From the NCBI GenBank assembly GCA_008360975.2, contig CM039179.1, positions 51,504,561-51,568,560 of the forward strand: 64,000 nucleotides of DNA. The letters run 5' to 3'. This document shows, piece by piece, positions 49,603 to 61,998 of the stretch (position 1 is the stretch's first letter; each line of letters opens with the position of its first letter). Under the pieces are notes generated by a model, which saw only the letters and a list, made by a program, of their open reading frames with translations, was not told where the DNA came from and searched no databases. The stretch comes from Lichenostomus cassidix. Taxonomy: Eukaryota; Chordata; Aves; Passeriformes; Meliphagidae. A program made the position numbers and the translations under genes.

Positions 49603-52600
49603 TGATTATTTTAAGCAGGAAAATGCAATGCGAATACTACAGGCAAGATGCATAAGCTGATCCAGGGACATTTTCATTTACAGAGAAAACACCTAAGCAT
49701 AGATCCTAGTAATCCAATCCAACATCTTTAAAATTGAGGTTGTCTGGCAAGTTTCAATACATGTCTCTCTCCGTTAATTATGTTTCCTTCCTTTTCCCTG
49801 TTTGCTTTAGACACTGATTTTTTCCCACATTTTTGTTGAAAGACAAAGTCCTACATAAGAAAAAACAGTGATTTTCTGGTTGTGTCCTTTAAGTAATGAT
49901 TTATTATCATTTGGTAATGTCAAATTTTGTCTCTTACTTAATTATAGCAGATAGAATATAGATGAGATTCCATATACTATTAATTCTGCTTAAGCACCAA
50001 TAGAAGTAGAACATACTAATGATTATTTTTAAAAAATGCATTTGTATATACATATTTATTTTTCCCTTCACACCCATGCAAATTCATTTGTTACATTTTC
50101 AATGTTACTAGTTAGGTAGAGAGATTTTAATAACTATGATGCTTTAGGGGTTTGTTTTATAGTTATTTATCTATTTGCACTCCGTTACATTCATTCAGTT
50201 CCACCAGTTTTGCAATAATTGGATTCATTTAGTAATGGATTTTCATATACTGGATTATTGTTTTGGCAGTGCTTTCCCAGCTATTCTTTGTTTCATTTTG
50301 AATGCGAAACACAGAAAGCTGGCCAATAGTGATGTTGGCATATGCGCACTGGAATGTTCTGTTTCGAGTAATTTAATGAAAAAAAATGGAAAGAAAATCG
50401 TGTTACTTAGATCAGTATTGTGCCTGCTGTAAATAGCAGCTGCTTTAGCTTAATATGTCCCTTATGATTGTTATGCACTATTACAAAGTGACTATCAGAA
50501 AGTTTAGCCTGCTGAACCTTCATTTTTAAGAAAAATAGCAAAAGTCAAACCAAATTAGTGTGACCACAAGAAAGATTCTCAAAAATCATCTTGTAGTTAG
50601 TCACTCACCAGGAATATAATTGCTTTGGACTGACCTTGGAGAGACAAAGGTTAATAATTCCACAAAGTCTTTAGTAGTTCAGTGTTTGGCACGAGAGAGT
50701 TAGCGATGTATTACATTCACATAACCACCTACAAAACTTGATTGTGTGGCTGATTACAACCTCCTTCAGGAGTTCTGCTTCTTTGGCTTTCATGCATCAT
50801 ATAATAAACTATCTGTGGCATTTGCTCTTAGCAGAATCATTAAGGCTTATTACTAATTCAGTGCCCTGGTCTGATCTTTTGTTCTTTTGCACACAAATTC
50901 ATATTTCCTACATGGGGATCTCATGCAGCTCAGTGAATGTGCCATTTAATTCAAAGTGCATCATAGTCTCTCTTTTTCAAGCAAGATTTAACTTGTTATT
51001 TTGCATCCAGCATGTAAAACAAGAGACTCTGCACAGGTTTACTTTTTTCTTTGGGGCTAGGCTAGCCTTGAAAATATAGAGGCTAGATAATGTGACTCTT
51101 ATAAGAGAAAAGTGAAAAATCATGAAAGTTTACAGTAAACCCACTATTTTTCCTACAGTCCAAAGGAGATGTACATGCAGCTAAGATGCTTTTCTCTTTA
51201 GAAACTAAGTGATTGTTAGAAGACACAGAAGATCCTAAAGACATTGCTGATCTTCTGTGTGGGAACTTGATGAACCTATTTTCTCTGGCTATACTATGGC
51301 CTGGGGCCCAGATGCCACTAGATCAAGTTCTCAGGCCCCCCATCTAATTTATCAGTAGTTACTACTAATTTTTATTCCAGACACTTACTCTATGACTCTA
51401 TTTTTTTCCATTTTTTTGTCAAACTCTATTTTTAATTTACTTCACTACTGCATTGCAAATAAATAAAATGACCTTACAAATTTACACACAGAAATAACAC
51501 CTCATTAGAGCTTTCCATTCACAAAACTATGGTCTTTTGAACTTTTGCCAGTGAGCTAGATTGGCTTCATCAAGGCAGCATAGATAAATATCTTTTGCTC
51601 TCCTATAGTCTGATTTCTAGGTCACGTTCGGCAATACAGTAGTCCAGCACTGATGAAAATTATAACTGTCCCCTCACTTCTACCAAGCAGATATCTTTTG
51701 TACAAGAGTAATTCTCTGCTGCTCTTTCAGTCATTCTGAAAGGCCAGAAAAGGGTACAAAAGGGCCTAAGCAAAGGATTGGATAAGGTCTTTGATAGTCA
51801 TAGTCAAAGAGTTTTGAAAGGCAAAATCTCATTAAGAAATGCAGGAAGGGCATGATTCAACTGTTTTCACAAGCCATACCACCTCACATCAAAGGCAGTC
51901 TGGTCTTTTGAGGTTGGCTTGTCAAACTGAATTTAAAACTGGCTTTTCTGAGTAGTTATCAAAGGTTTGTAGTGACAGAACTGAGATAAATGCTTTTGAT
52001 CCAGCTGGTCATGATTTCTCCTAATGTTTCCTACCTTGAAACCTCTACTTCATTTTCCTACCCAATTATACATATATATATATATGAATGTTCAGGAATC
52101 TCTCTCCGTCTTAGTACAAGAAGTGACAAAACCCTGAAAAGACAGAAGAGACTGAGCTTGGTCTAATTTCACATCTATTCACAGTGTCTGGATCAGCTGA
52201 AATGTAGACCATTTGGGAATAGAAATCTATAACATCTCCACAGGCAGAACTTTCACAGAGGAGATAAAAGTGCTCAGTACTGGATGCTTTCTTTTCCTTG
52301 TTGATCTCTCTCTCTAAGCAGAGATAGATAATTATTATTTTTATAATAATACTAGGATACACAGTGAAGAGCAATTCAGCTAATTCAGAGAAATACATTA
52401 TACTTTTCCCCGTAGAAATTTTATTACAAACTGTTGCCAAGCTAGACAAATCTGGAAAAATGGATTAATTTGAAGCCATATGATGAAACAGGAACCTAAA
52501 TACTAAGAAGAAAGTAAGACTATGAATTATCTTAGGTTATAAAGATTTCAAAAATTTCAGAAGCTGTACAGTATCCTGAGTATTCAGCGCTTGTTGCAGA

Positions 52601-53434
52601 GTTGTTCTGTGATTTTGAGCCTTTGTGAACATGGATTTGGAGATTTGGCTGAAGACTTGGAAGCAATTCCTGACTGAAATGTTCAAGCTCAGCCACAACC
52701 AGAACTTTAAAACAATTACTTGATTTCCAACTTTTATCTCTTTAACAGAACTGTTTTTATTTCACCTTTGTGATGTTAAGAACCAAAACAAATAACGGTT
52801 CCTTTCAGAGACAGAAACACAATAGATCTATAAATGAGAGATCTAAAATATGAATTTTGATAATTAATTTTGTTCTTAATAGCAGAGAGCATTTTCAAAA
52901 AAGACTAGGTGGTCCCAATCACAGGCTGAAAGTTTTATCAGCTACTTAGGAACAGCATTTGCTATCTTCTTGCGAGCAACTCAAGAGTGCCTTCAGCTAT
53001 ATTTTATTAGCTGTCTTAATTCAAATACAGGAATGAGAAAGTATGTTTCACTTTCAGTGTACAAATATCAGCTTAGAGATTTATTTCAGTTGAAAGAAAA
53101 TTGAATAAATAAGAACTTTAATGCCAGAAGAAATATCAAAGTGGTGGGTATTTTGACTGGGAGTACACAAGATTATTTGCACTGAAATCTGCAGAAATGT
53201 TGGTTCTTTCCATTTTTCAAATGGTGTTGAGTGTTTAGATATCCAAATATCTATTTAGAAATATATTTGAAAAACTCAGAAGTGCTAATTATGGTTTATA
53301 TTTTTGAGGATCAGTTCACTTACTGACATGTAGTTGTCTATTGCCATTTGAATTGCTTCAGGGTGCCAGCAGTCGTAAATTTTTCTACTGTGTACTATTT
53401 GCCATATATCTCAGCCTGGAAGGAATGTCAACAT

Positions 53435-53458
53435 TGTCACAAAAAATGTCACAAAAAA
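53435..53458. repeat. 12-bp tandem duplication
   Basis: tgtcacaaaaaa occurs twice in a row, followed by a third partial start. Confidence 0.9.
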
Positions 53459-55130
53459 TGTTTGATCATCATTTGTGGGTAGCTGAACCAAGTCACATCT
53501 TTGAAAATAAAGAAAACATCCTTGCAGACACCTACATGTAAATGCATATATTTACATTTATATTAATGTAAATGTTTTTGATCACATGTTTAAATGTTTT
53601 TTAGTGCTGTTCTTCAGGCTCAGCTGACTACTCTGAGCATAACAGCAAGATAGACACTGTAGATATCCACAGATTAACACATTTGGGTGCTTTAGTAATG
53701 ATTTCATCTGTATATATCTGATAATCATAAGGTAAACTTATTAGGTTTGGATCCAAAGAAATAGTTGTTAAAAATTTGTATTTGCTTTAGTATCTCTCAT
53801 AGAGGAGTATGGATTCTCCTGGGTACTTTAGTCAGAGCTCAAGTACATCTGTCAGGCAGTTCCAAAATGTTCTCAGGCTTCAGTGACATATTTAGTGGTT
53901 GTACAGCACTTCCTTATTCATCAGCATCCATACCAATGAAATGTAATGGCAAATGCACGTTTAAATGGCTCTGAATTCATGGAGTGCTTAGGACAGTAAA
54001 AGCTTCCAAATGAGTAATTGCTTTACAGAGACAGCTTTCACATCCAAAATTGCTTAGTGGTTGGACTTTAAAATAGCCTGTGTTTCTATTAGTTAATCTC
54101 CAGGCACTGTATAAAAGGCAACAGACTGCAAAAAGATTCATATAAGAAATGAATGCAGCGTGGTATTAGTGGGAAAGAACAATCAGAACCATTTCCTCCT
54201 GGGAACCATTATAAAGAGTAGAATGAAACAAGTTTCTTGCCTGCAGATAGTTAAAAACACAACATCTTTTTTGTTAAACCACATTTTTATAATTTCAAGT
54301 TTAAAATACTTTTCAGAAGTTTTCCATGACTTTCCAACATAACTCAATCCTCATAAAACATTCTGATGAAGTAAAACAATGCACGCTGCTAGGGGATAAT
54401 AACTTTCTTGCAAAGTAGACATGTTGCTGTTAGTGTGGGTAAGACTTTTTCAGCATAAGCAAGAGCCTTGAAACTGAGGTAGTGCTTTTTAAAAATACAT
54501 GTTTAAAACATAATGTGATATTCCTATCTGCAACACATTTCATATTTGATCTCTACTATATTGTAAGGGTAAAATTCATTCTGAACATGAGCTCCCACTG
54601 ATAGATCTTTATGTAGAATTTGTTGAATGTCATATAAATTTTCCATAGTGTTTGTACTTCTTAATAGTTTGATGCACGATAAAAACACAGAGAGAGACTA
54701 TAATAAATGGATTGCATATTTCTTATTTATCTGGATTACCAATTATAAATTAGCACTTCCATTTCACAGACGATGATCTTAGGCAGCAACCCTCCTTACA
54801 TGATTTATAAATCTATAGAGACATACCTGCATGTCATTCATGGTGCTCTTGACTCTGTATGCAGTAATGAAAGAATGAAAATATCCATTAGCAGAAAGAA
54901 ATATCTTCCTTTCTATTAGGGTGGATAAAGTGCTAAATAGCATGTGAGTTTGGTAATAAAATTGAAAACATCTGTGTTTGCTCACTACATGAGTCACATG
55001 ATTTAAAAACGTATTTTTTCATTTTTTCTATTTTCTGATGTCAGATAAAAAAACTGATACTCCTTGCTTTTATTTCTGTAATTCTGAGCTCTTGTTTTAT
55101 CAACATTTTTATTTGTGTGGACTTTCTCAG

Positions 55131-55343
55131 GTTATATTCTGTTGGAGGTCGGGATGGAAGTTCATGCTTGAGTTCAATGGAATATTATGATCCTCACACA
55201 AATAAATGGAATATGTGTGCTCCCATGTGCAAAAGAAGAGGAGGTGTAGGAGTGGCTACATGCGATGGCTTTCTTTATGCCGTTGGAGGTCATGATGCTC
55301 CTGCTTCTAATCACTGCTCTCGACTGCTGGACTACGTAGAAAG
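55131..55343 (+). CDS. KLHL1: KLHL1 coding exon 4 of 6 in window: kelch blade 4 and part of blade 5
   Basis: Encodes [20 protein letters not shown], then the rest of blade 4 ([26 protein letters not shown]) and the start of blade 5 ([24 protein letters not shown]). The acceptor is actttctcag before 55131 and the donor is aag/gtatca after 55343. It is 213 bp and symmetrical (phase 2 in, phase 2 out). The blade 4-5 loop [12 protein letters not shown] is longer than in the other blades, which is normal for the KLHL1/4/5 group. This exon has the most cysteines of the six. The frame stays open for 21 further codons into the intron before TGA, so intron retention would truncate the protein after blade 4. 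Confidence 0.96.
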
Positions 55344-58300
55344 GTATCAAATTACACCTGCAGATTTTAAACACAAAATAATATCAGGTAGCATTATTTT
55401 CATAGCTTTGTGATGGTGAAATTAAAAAGATATTTTTAAACCAAGAAATGCCTAATTAGTGCTAACTTGAAAAATTCCATAAAGGTCTGTAAAAGATAAT
55501 TTCTTTGAAACCTACTGTCATTCCTTTTTATTCACAGTACTATTATATATTATCACCAACATAAAAATCCATTCTTTTCACATCCCATTTAAGTAATTTT
55601 AGGACACTATAACTGCAGTGTCACAAAATAAACATTGTAGAGATAAATGTTTTCCTTGAAATAATTTTCTAACACAAAATTGAAATTGTGTTTAGGAGTG
55701 TTTTCTAACTTTAAAAACATAGCTAAGCAAACAAGAAATAAACAGCTGCTTAAGTGATGGATATTCACAGAACAATATATTGCTTCCTTTAGTAAAATTG
55801 CCCCTTTCTAATGTGCTGATAGAAACCTTATACAGTGTATTTACAGTATTCTGAATTTTGCAATTGGATTTTCTACAAATTCAAGAATATCTAGTAGGGC
55901 AGTACAGCACAGATGATGTGATTATAGCATTCAATTTGAAGGTATTCTTCAAATGTTTTGTAAAGGTTTGTATTTTTTTGTAAATGTTTTGTATTTTTTT
56001 TCTGTTTCTGTGTGCTACAAAATAGAATTAGGAAAATATTCACTCCAATTATGTACAGGCTTCAAAAGTTAAAGTAGATATGTTTAATAGTTGGTTTATC
56101 TTAACATACAAACTGGGAAAGATTTCTCTATTTTCTGAAGGGGTTAAATTTTATTTAAATATCAGTTATTTCTTCTGCTAAATCTGGCTTGGCATTCAAT
56201 ATTTAATTGAAAAATTATAAACTTAAATTCCTTATGCTGTTCCTGTGATTTTGCTCAATCTTAGACTCATTACCACCTCTACTCTACATAAGCAAATATT
56301 GCCAAATACTTCTTATCTCCAACCAAGGGACAGTTAATCAGAGAAATCCCAGGATCCCTGTACATACAGGACTCATCCTTGTGGACTTCTATTTAAAAGG
56401 AACAATAACAAGAATTTTCAACAAAATGAATTTACATTAAGACTACTAGTGGCAGTATGAGATCTTTTCAACTACTTCTTGTTGTAGTTGGTACTTATTG
56501 GTACTCATAAGGGAGCTTTTCTTTCATTTTTCATTCTCTGAGGAGAAAACTCTTCTGGTATTGATGACAAACCATATCTCATCACATTTGTCTTACTCGG
56601 GGGAGGCTGTTACAATGAGCTAAACTTCCTATCCCTATGCTGTTTCATGTACTGGTATTAAAATGACAATATGTAGTGTCCCTCATCTAGATACTTTTTC
56701 CACTGAATGTAAAAGGTGTGGAAAATGTACTTCATCAATAGTCAGCTTCAAGACGAAAAGCTGGGACTAACAAACAAGAACTTGACTGTTAAATTTCATA
56801 TAGTAGATATGAATTAACTGATGGACTCCACTGAAATGTGAAAAGCCCTCTCAGTGATTGATTAGTTTGTAATATGACTGGATTTAGTGTGTCTGGGGTT
56901 TTATTCCAAAATAATGCATCATTTTCAAGAAATAAAAAGCCCTCAATATCTTAGGAAAACAAAGAATAGTAAGTAATGAGGAGTTCTGTTAGTCTAAGTT
57001 ATTCTATATCTCTCTGAAAGTTCTTTCTGTAAATATCTAAGTCCTGGTTTTTAACTCTCTTCCTCTTCAGGAACGAGTCTACTTCACACATTTTGTCATT
57101 CTGATGCAGCCTGGTAGGATGTGCTTTATTTCAGGACCAGTTTGCTCCCAGAAGACTGTCAAACCAGACATATTATTTTAAAATTTATTTTTGAGATTAT
57201 GCAAATATAGTGACAGCAGATATGTGTTTTTAAATGCTACTGCTAAAATCCTGCTCAATAGTAATTACGTTTTCCAATTTAAGCTCCGCTAAGGTTGATG
57301 CAATTTTAAAGGATTCCCTCTGGAACCAAGCATTCTGAAATAAAATAATAATTATGTTTCTCTCATCTTCACAAGCTGGTAAAGTGCATTGTTCTATTCA
57401 TTTTTAAAGGCAAAACAACTATTTTCTTCACAAGAACAATACAATTTTCATGATATTTTGGCAGATTTCATAAAGCAGCCTTCTTTTTCAAATGTTACTC
57501 AAAACTTGACTGATGCTAAAAACATAGGAATTTGATCTATAGTTTTTTCCCTTTCATCTCACCTTGATTTCAAAATTGATTTCTTTCCACACTCAGGAGC
57601 TTTTATTTTATGCCTTGCCCAGCCTGAGGCATACCTAGTTATTATAAATATGACATATACAGTTCCTTTTAGCAGCAAAAAGGATGTAAGAAATCCCAGC
57701 TATTTTCCTGGCAATTACAAAACCAACAAGTTCTTGTGCAGTTCTATTTTGTTGACAGAATTGAATGCTTTTTAGGCTTGCATACCTGTTTATTGGAAGA
57801 AAAAAAAAAGGTCCAGTGATGTCAATTGTATTGTTTTCCAGCTTTTGTACCTCCTCACCTTGGGCCTTGTAATTTAGGAGCAGTGTATGAAGGAGTCTAT
57901 TAAACATTTATTACTTTTAGGCAGGTGAAGATACAATACACACTGGTGCGTTTCACTGGGTGGGATATTGTTTTAGCTAGAGGCATATGATGTTGTTTTT
58001 GAAAAACTCACACAGTCTGAAAAAAATCCAGTAAAAATATATTTTTTTGCTTCTTACATGTTTATATCCCTTCCACATATTCAAGAAATATTTTGAAGTA
58101 TTTTCCTCTAAAGCTAGGAAAGACATTTATCATATATCAAGATATTTGACATCTTATTTTCTGAGAAGGCCCCCAAATGCTGGGATTAGCAGCTAGTAGA
58201 TGAGTCAATTTTTTTCTCAAAATGTATTTACCTGTCAAGGACAATATAAACAAGATTACAGACAATTTTTTTATTGCCCAATTTAAAGATAATACTTATG

Positions 58301-59697
58301 AACTAAAAGGCTGTTACAAGCAAAACACTGTAACATTTCTGTTGCAGTGCTTATATGTAGGACTATAAGCAAATATGTGGGACTTCAAACACTACCCCTA
58401 CAAGTTGCTTATTTATTATATGAGTGACTAAAATAGTTACAGGTGCTCGTATAGTCATCCTTCATAGTAGAGTCCTGGAATTTTCGGGGTTTTTTTGTAA
58501 GGCATATGTATTAACTTTTTTCTGTAGGATTATCAACTTCTAGTTAGTAATGTTTAGACTACAAGAAAATATGTTGAAAGAACTTGACTCTTCCCCAGAA
58601 ACTGAATTTATGGCAGATACTATCTCAGAGCTGTAGGAGAAAGTGGTTCAATACCTAATTTTACGTAACTATAGAGTAGTTAGAGGACCTATAAATAAAA
58701 AATATGTTAGCTATTATAGATTTACTTTATTAATATTTTAGAGAAATCATCATGCCCCAAGTGTGACCTACCTTACACTTTTAAGCAAATTAAGTCAGGC
58801 AAAGGATTTGTAGACTAAAACTGCTTGTTTTCTCCACTGATAAAATTATTCTATGTAGTAGAGATGCTGAAGAACAGAAAAAATTAATTTGATCATACTG
58901 TGATACAGTATTCTGGTTTAGTAGTATTTGACATCTAAAAATGAAATATCTAGTGTAACCTAATACTCCAGACATCCTTAGTAACAAACTGTCAAAATAT
59001 AATTTATTTCTGTTTTATGGATGCCCAAAATAGATGCAATGGAATGACTTCTGAAATGAAATAATTTTACTTTATTAATGAATATCTAAATGAATAGCCA
59101 GGTTAATTTTTTTATTTTTAAATTACCATCATTACACAAAGGAAATTTTGTCTTCAGTTTTAAAAATTCAATGGTGATTGTGTCTTTAAACCAGTATTAC
59201 TTTCTTTACATGAGCAAATATCAGAAAGATATACCTCCAATGCAGGTAAGCACATTCCCTGAATACATAGGGAGGTTTTTATTATTGTGTAGTATAATTT
59301 CAGAAATTAAAATATAGTGAAATTTAATTTTAGAAATATTCTTTCTCATATTTTAATATGCTATAAGAAATACCCTACTTAAAATGTATACATAATGTAT
59401 AAATAAAATGTATACATCCATCCAGATATTGCTCATACCTCTTTCTCGGATCTCTTTATGACCCATCATCCTACAAATACCTTAGTTTATTCTTCAAGGT
59501 TAGCTGAGCAAAAGTTTCTAATCAGCATCTAGAGGTTTGAATTGGGAACACAATAAATCTGTATCTTTTTGCTGTTAGGAAGAGTAATTTTAGATGGGAT
59601 AGAAAAAAGGCAAAAAAGGACAATATTGAAGTGAAAATCAACATGGACTGATGCTTAGCTTCTCTCCGCATACCCAGTTTCCTTTTTCTCTCCTCAG
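55344..59697 (+). other. KLHL1: KLHL1 intron, 4.35 kb
   Basis: From gtatca at 55344 to cctcag at 59697. It is AT-rich unique sequence with no recognised mobile element and no supported gene on either strand. Confidence 0.9.
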
Positions 59698-59869
59698 GTA
59701 TGACCCAAAAACTGATACATGGACAATGGTGGCTCCTCTGAGTATGCCTCGAGATGCTGTTGGTGTTTGTCTCCTTGGTGACAAATTATATGCAGTAGGT
59801 GGCTATGATGGTCAAACATACCTGAACACTATGGAAGCATATGACCCTCAAACTAATGAGTGGACACAG
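59698..59869 (+). CDS. KLHL1: KLHL1 coding exon 5 of 6 in window: kelch blades 5-6
   Basis: Encodes the end of blade 5 ([29 protein letters not shown]) and most of blade 6 ([28 protein letters not shown]). The acceptor is ttctctcctcag before 59698, with a long pyrimidine tract. The donor is acag/gtaatt after 59869. It is 172 bp, completes an Arg codon with its first base and ends on a codon boundary. Both blades have the expected diglycine and Tyr/Trp spacing. A short (AC)n(AT)n run begins about 20 bp into the downstream intron, close to but outside the donor. Confidence 0.96.
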
Positions 59870-60822
59870 GTAATTATAAAGTTTATTTTATACACACACA
59901 CACATATATATGAATTAGCCATTCGAAGTTCCCTTTAAAGTTAGTGCAGAAAAGTACATACTTTGAAATCATGATCTTATCCTAAAATAAGAGGTTAAAA
60001 GAGGTGAGATGTATTATACTCAAGAATGCTTATTTGTTTTTATGATTGCAAAGGTGAACTTCTGTTGACAATGTAGACATACATGGTTTGAAGTTAGTGC
60101 AGAAGCCCATCTTTTTTAATCTGCTATGAATTAATGAGAAGAGCATTTTTTGACATTCTGTACGAAATAAATTAATTTGGAAAGATGCTTTTCTCAAAAT
60201 CATGAGTGCACATTAAAAACCATTAATAAATGTGCTTTGAGAGCTAGCTAGGAGACATGTAAACAATGTTGTTTGCATGTTACTGATATACACAGTCCCA
60301 CTAATTACAGTGTATTATTACATCCATTTAAGCTGAATCTACTGTGTTAGTTTCAGCAAGATACAGTCTCCTAAAGGTTTTTATCCTTGTTGTGTCTTGA
60401 ATAGTGTCTAAAGTTGCCAAACTTATGCTAAAGGACACTTGAACCTGTTTAGGAATATTGGAACCATAGATTTCTGTATTGGTAGCTTTCACCTTGCTTC
60501 AAGGACTACAGTGGAACATCAGCCACAGTCTACAAAATATAGAAACCCCTTGCATATCAACGGTTCGCAAAATTGATGACAACTCTAAAATTGATTTCCT
60601 GCTTTCTGTTTTCACACTTTCAAATAAAAAATGTCAGGTGTGAGTAAGTAATTTTAAATTACAATAGTAACGTAATGTAGTTTTTATTTATTTTTAGCAG
60701 TTTATACTCCCATTAGTTTTGACCATTTTAAAATAATGTTGATGCAGCATGGCTTGCTCCTGTTTGGCAATCTTTTGCCTGGTTTGCTCCTTTTCAGTTA
60801 ATTTGTGTCTCTTTTTCTGCAG
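59870..60822 (+). other. KLHL1: KLHL1 last intron, 953 bp
   Basis: From gtaatt at 59870 to ctgcag at 60822. It has a short (AC)n(AT)n tract at 59890-59911 and otherwise plain sequence. Confidence 0.93.
59890..59911. repeat. (AC)n(AT)n compound microsatellite
   Basis: acacacacacac followed by atatata, about 20 bp after the donor site of the KLHL1 exon at 59698-59869. Confidence 0.85.
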
Positions 60823-60882
60823 ATGGCTTCCTTAAATATTGGAAGAGCTGGTGCCTGTGTTGTAGTCATCAAACAGCCATGA
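60823..60882 (+). CDS. KLHL1: KLHL1 last coding exon: C-terminus closing the propeller, stop TGA
   Basis: Encodes MASLNIGRAGACVVVIKQP then TGA at 60880-60882. The acceptor is tctgcag before 60823. These 19 residues give the last beta-strands of blade 6, which close the six-bladed ring. The Met at its start is internal, not a translation start. The exon continues into the 3' UTR. The preceding intron is only 953 bp, much shorter than the others. The terminal residues agree with the KLHL1 C-terminus as I remember it, which supports the gene call. Confidence 0.96.
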   Translation: MASLNIGRAGACVVVIKQP

Positions 60883-61950
60883 CTTTGTCAGCACTGCTTA
60901 GGATTTTACTGACTGTGAAATGATTATTTTTCTATGAGACAAAGACAATGATTACTTCACAAGAACAAGGATTTACACAGTGAATACACTGTTGATCACA
61001 AACTTGAAGAAGTTTGAAAGTGACAAATATTAAGTATTAATGGCCTATAAAATCATAAAACTGTTCACAGTCAGTGAACAAGAAAAAAAACCCAGAGTAT
61101 TGTAGGCGTAAATATGTGAATGTAGAGTAGTGCGTTTGGGTACTGTTCTCGTGAATGTGTGCTGGAGAACTGGATAATCATGGGAAATCTCTGCATAAAG
61201 AGCAGAAAGGAATATGAGAACAGTTTTTGTGGCTCCAAGAGAACTGCAGAAACATGAAAATATATTTAATCAATTTTAAACGGTGGTTTTTTTAAAAGAG
61301 AAAAGTGGATAGTAATATAATTTTTTTTTTTTGCTGTAGAGGTCTTGTCTTCAAATGGGTTATGGCCTTCTCATTTAAATGAGCAGTTTGATTTTTACTG
61401 AAGGGAAGAAGTCAAATGGTCTGGATATTCAAGGCAACTGAACTGTGACTCTAGAGTAGGAAAAAAACCAAAACTAAAAGTAGACTTTTTTTATAACTTC
61501 AGATTGTACCTCCTTGCAGTGTTAACACATCTTATAAATGGGTCTATTGAGGGGGAAGCCTGTGTGTTTAATCAACTAATATACAAAGCAATCCTGTGTC
61601 TGCAGTGGGGCTTTGTTGCAAATATGGGAGTCAAAGTAACACATATCTAATTCTTTCTTAATCTTATATTCATTAAGCATGTGGGCTCTAATCTCATTGT
61701 TTAACACATCTACTGCATGTTGGAAGCTCATGAAAAGCTGCAAAATTGATGTCCTTCTTGCACTGCATCATGTAACAGATGAACTGTGACTAGAACCATC
61801 TCTACAGCCTCGTCTAACGTATCAAGAGGGAGAAAAATCCTACATTTTAATTCTTTCTGATGCTTTTAGGTGCACAATTTTGCCTAATTAGAGCTGCCAA
61901 TTTATGACTTTCCACTTATGACTGAGAATATCTGCAAGCTGGGAAATCAG

Positions 61951-61956
61951 AATAAA
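61951..61956 (+). terminator. Candidate polyadenylation signal AATAAA (proximal)
   Basis: Exact AATAAA about 1.07 kb after the KLHL1 stop codon. The sequence from 61957 on is A/G-rich, followed by a T-rich stretch around 62017-62045 that could be a downstream element shared with the next hexamer. The hexamer is seen; its use is inferred. Confidence 0.45.
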
Positions 61957-61992
61957 AGCAAGTGGAATAAGGAAAATTAGACCATTTGATCT

Positions 61993-61998
61993 AATAAA
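61993..61998 (+). terminator. Candidate polyadenylation signal AATAAA (42 bp further)
   Basis: Exact AATAAA in ctaataaagtt. Downstream at 62019-62055 is GT/T-rich sequence (gtgtcatctgtgcttccctt), which resembles a cleavage-factor downstream element. Its context looks slightly better than that of the hexamer at 61951. Confidence 0.5.

Larger units (their letters stand above)
44863..55130 (+). other. KLHL1: KLHL1 intron, 10.3 kb
   Basis: From gtgagtag at 44863 to ctttctcag at 55130. It contains a possible ancient CR1 trace near 47150-47290, an (AT)n microsatellite at 47636-47664 and a decayed ERVL-type LTR at 49241-49602. No gene is supported in 44863-47149, 47665-49240 or 49603-55130. Confidence 0.9.
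14829..61998 (+). other. KLHL1: KLHL1 gene, 3' part (six last coding exons and 3' UTR)
   Basis: Six exons on the + strand splice into one open frame of 339 codons plus TGA. All five complete introns start GT and end AG. Split codons match at every junction (phase 1, 1, 2, 2, 0), and the first exon starts in phase 0. The product is the kelch-propeller half of a BTB-BACK-kelch protein. I name it KLHL1 rather than its paralogues KLHL4 or KLHL5 from remembered sequence: the linker [16 protein letters not shown], the blade text [15 protein letters not shown] and the C-terminus VVVIKQP fit KLHL1. If the bird protein is about 748 residues like the human one, the window covers roughly residues 410-748. 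Family knowledge: KLHL1 is a neuron-enriched actin-binding protein that also modulates voltage-gated calcium channels. The BTB and BACK exons and the promoter lie upstream, outside the window. Confidence 0.95.
60883..61998 (+). other. KLHL1: KLHL1 3' untranslated region (extent inferred)
   Basis: The non-coding continuation of the last exon after TGA. It is AT-rich with stop codons in all frames. It holds several short A or T runs (around 61082 and 61321) and ATTTA motifs, which can act as instability elements. The nearest good polyadenylation hexamers are AATAAA at 61951 and 61993, giving a UTR of about 1.1 kb. Another AATAAA at 62650 would give about 1.8 kb. The end cannot be fixed without transcript data. 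Confidence 0.6.

Noticed and set aside
14829..60882. Assignment to KLHL4 or KLHL5 instead of KLHL1
   Set aside because: The linker, blade 3 and C-terminal residues agree better with KLHL1 as remembered. The paralogues differ at [15 protein letters not shown] and at the final VVVIKQP. A database search would settle it.
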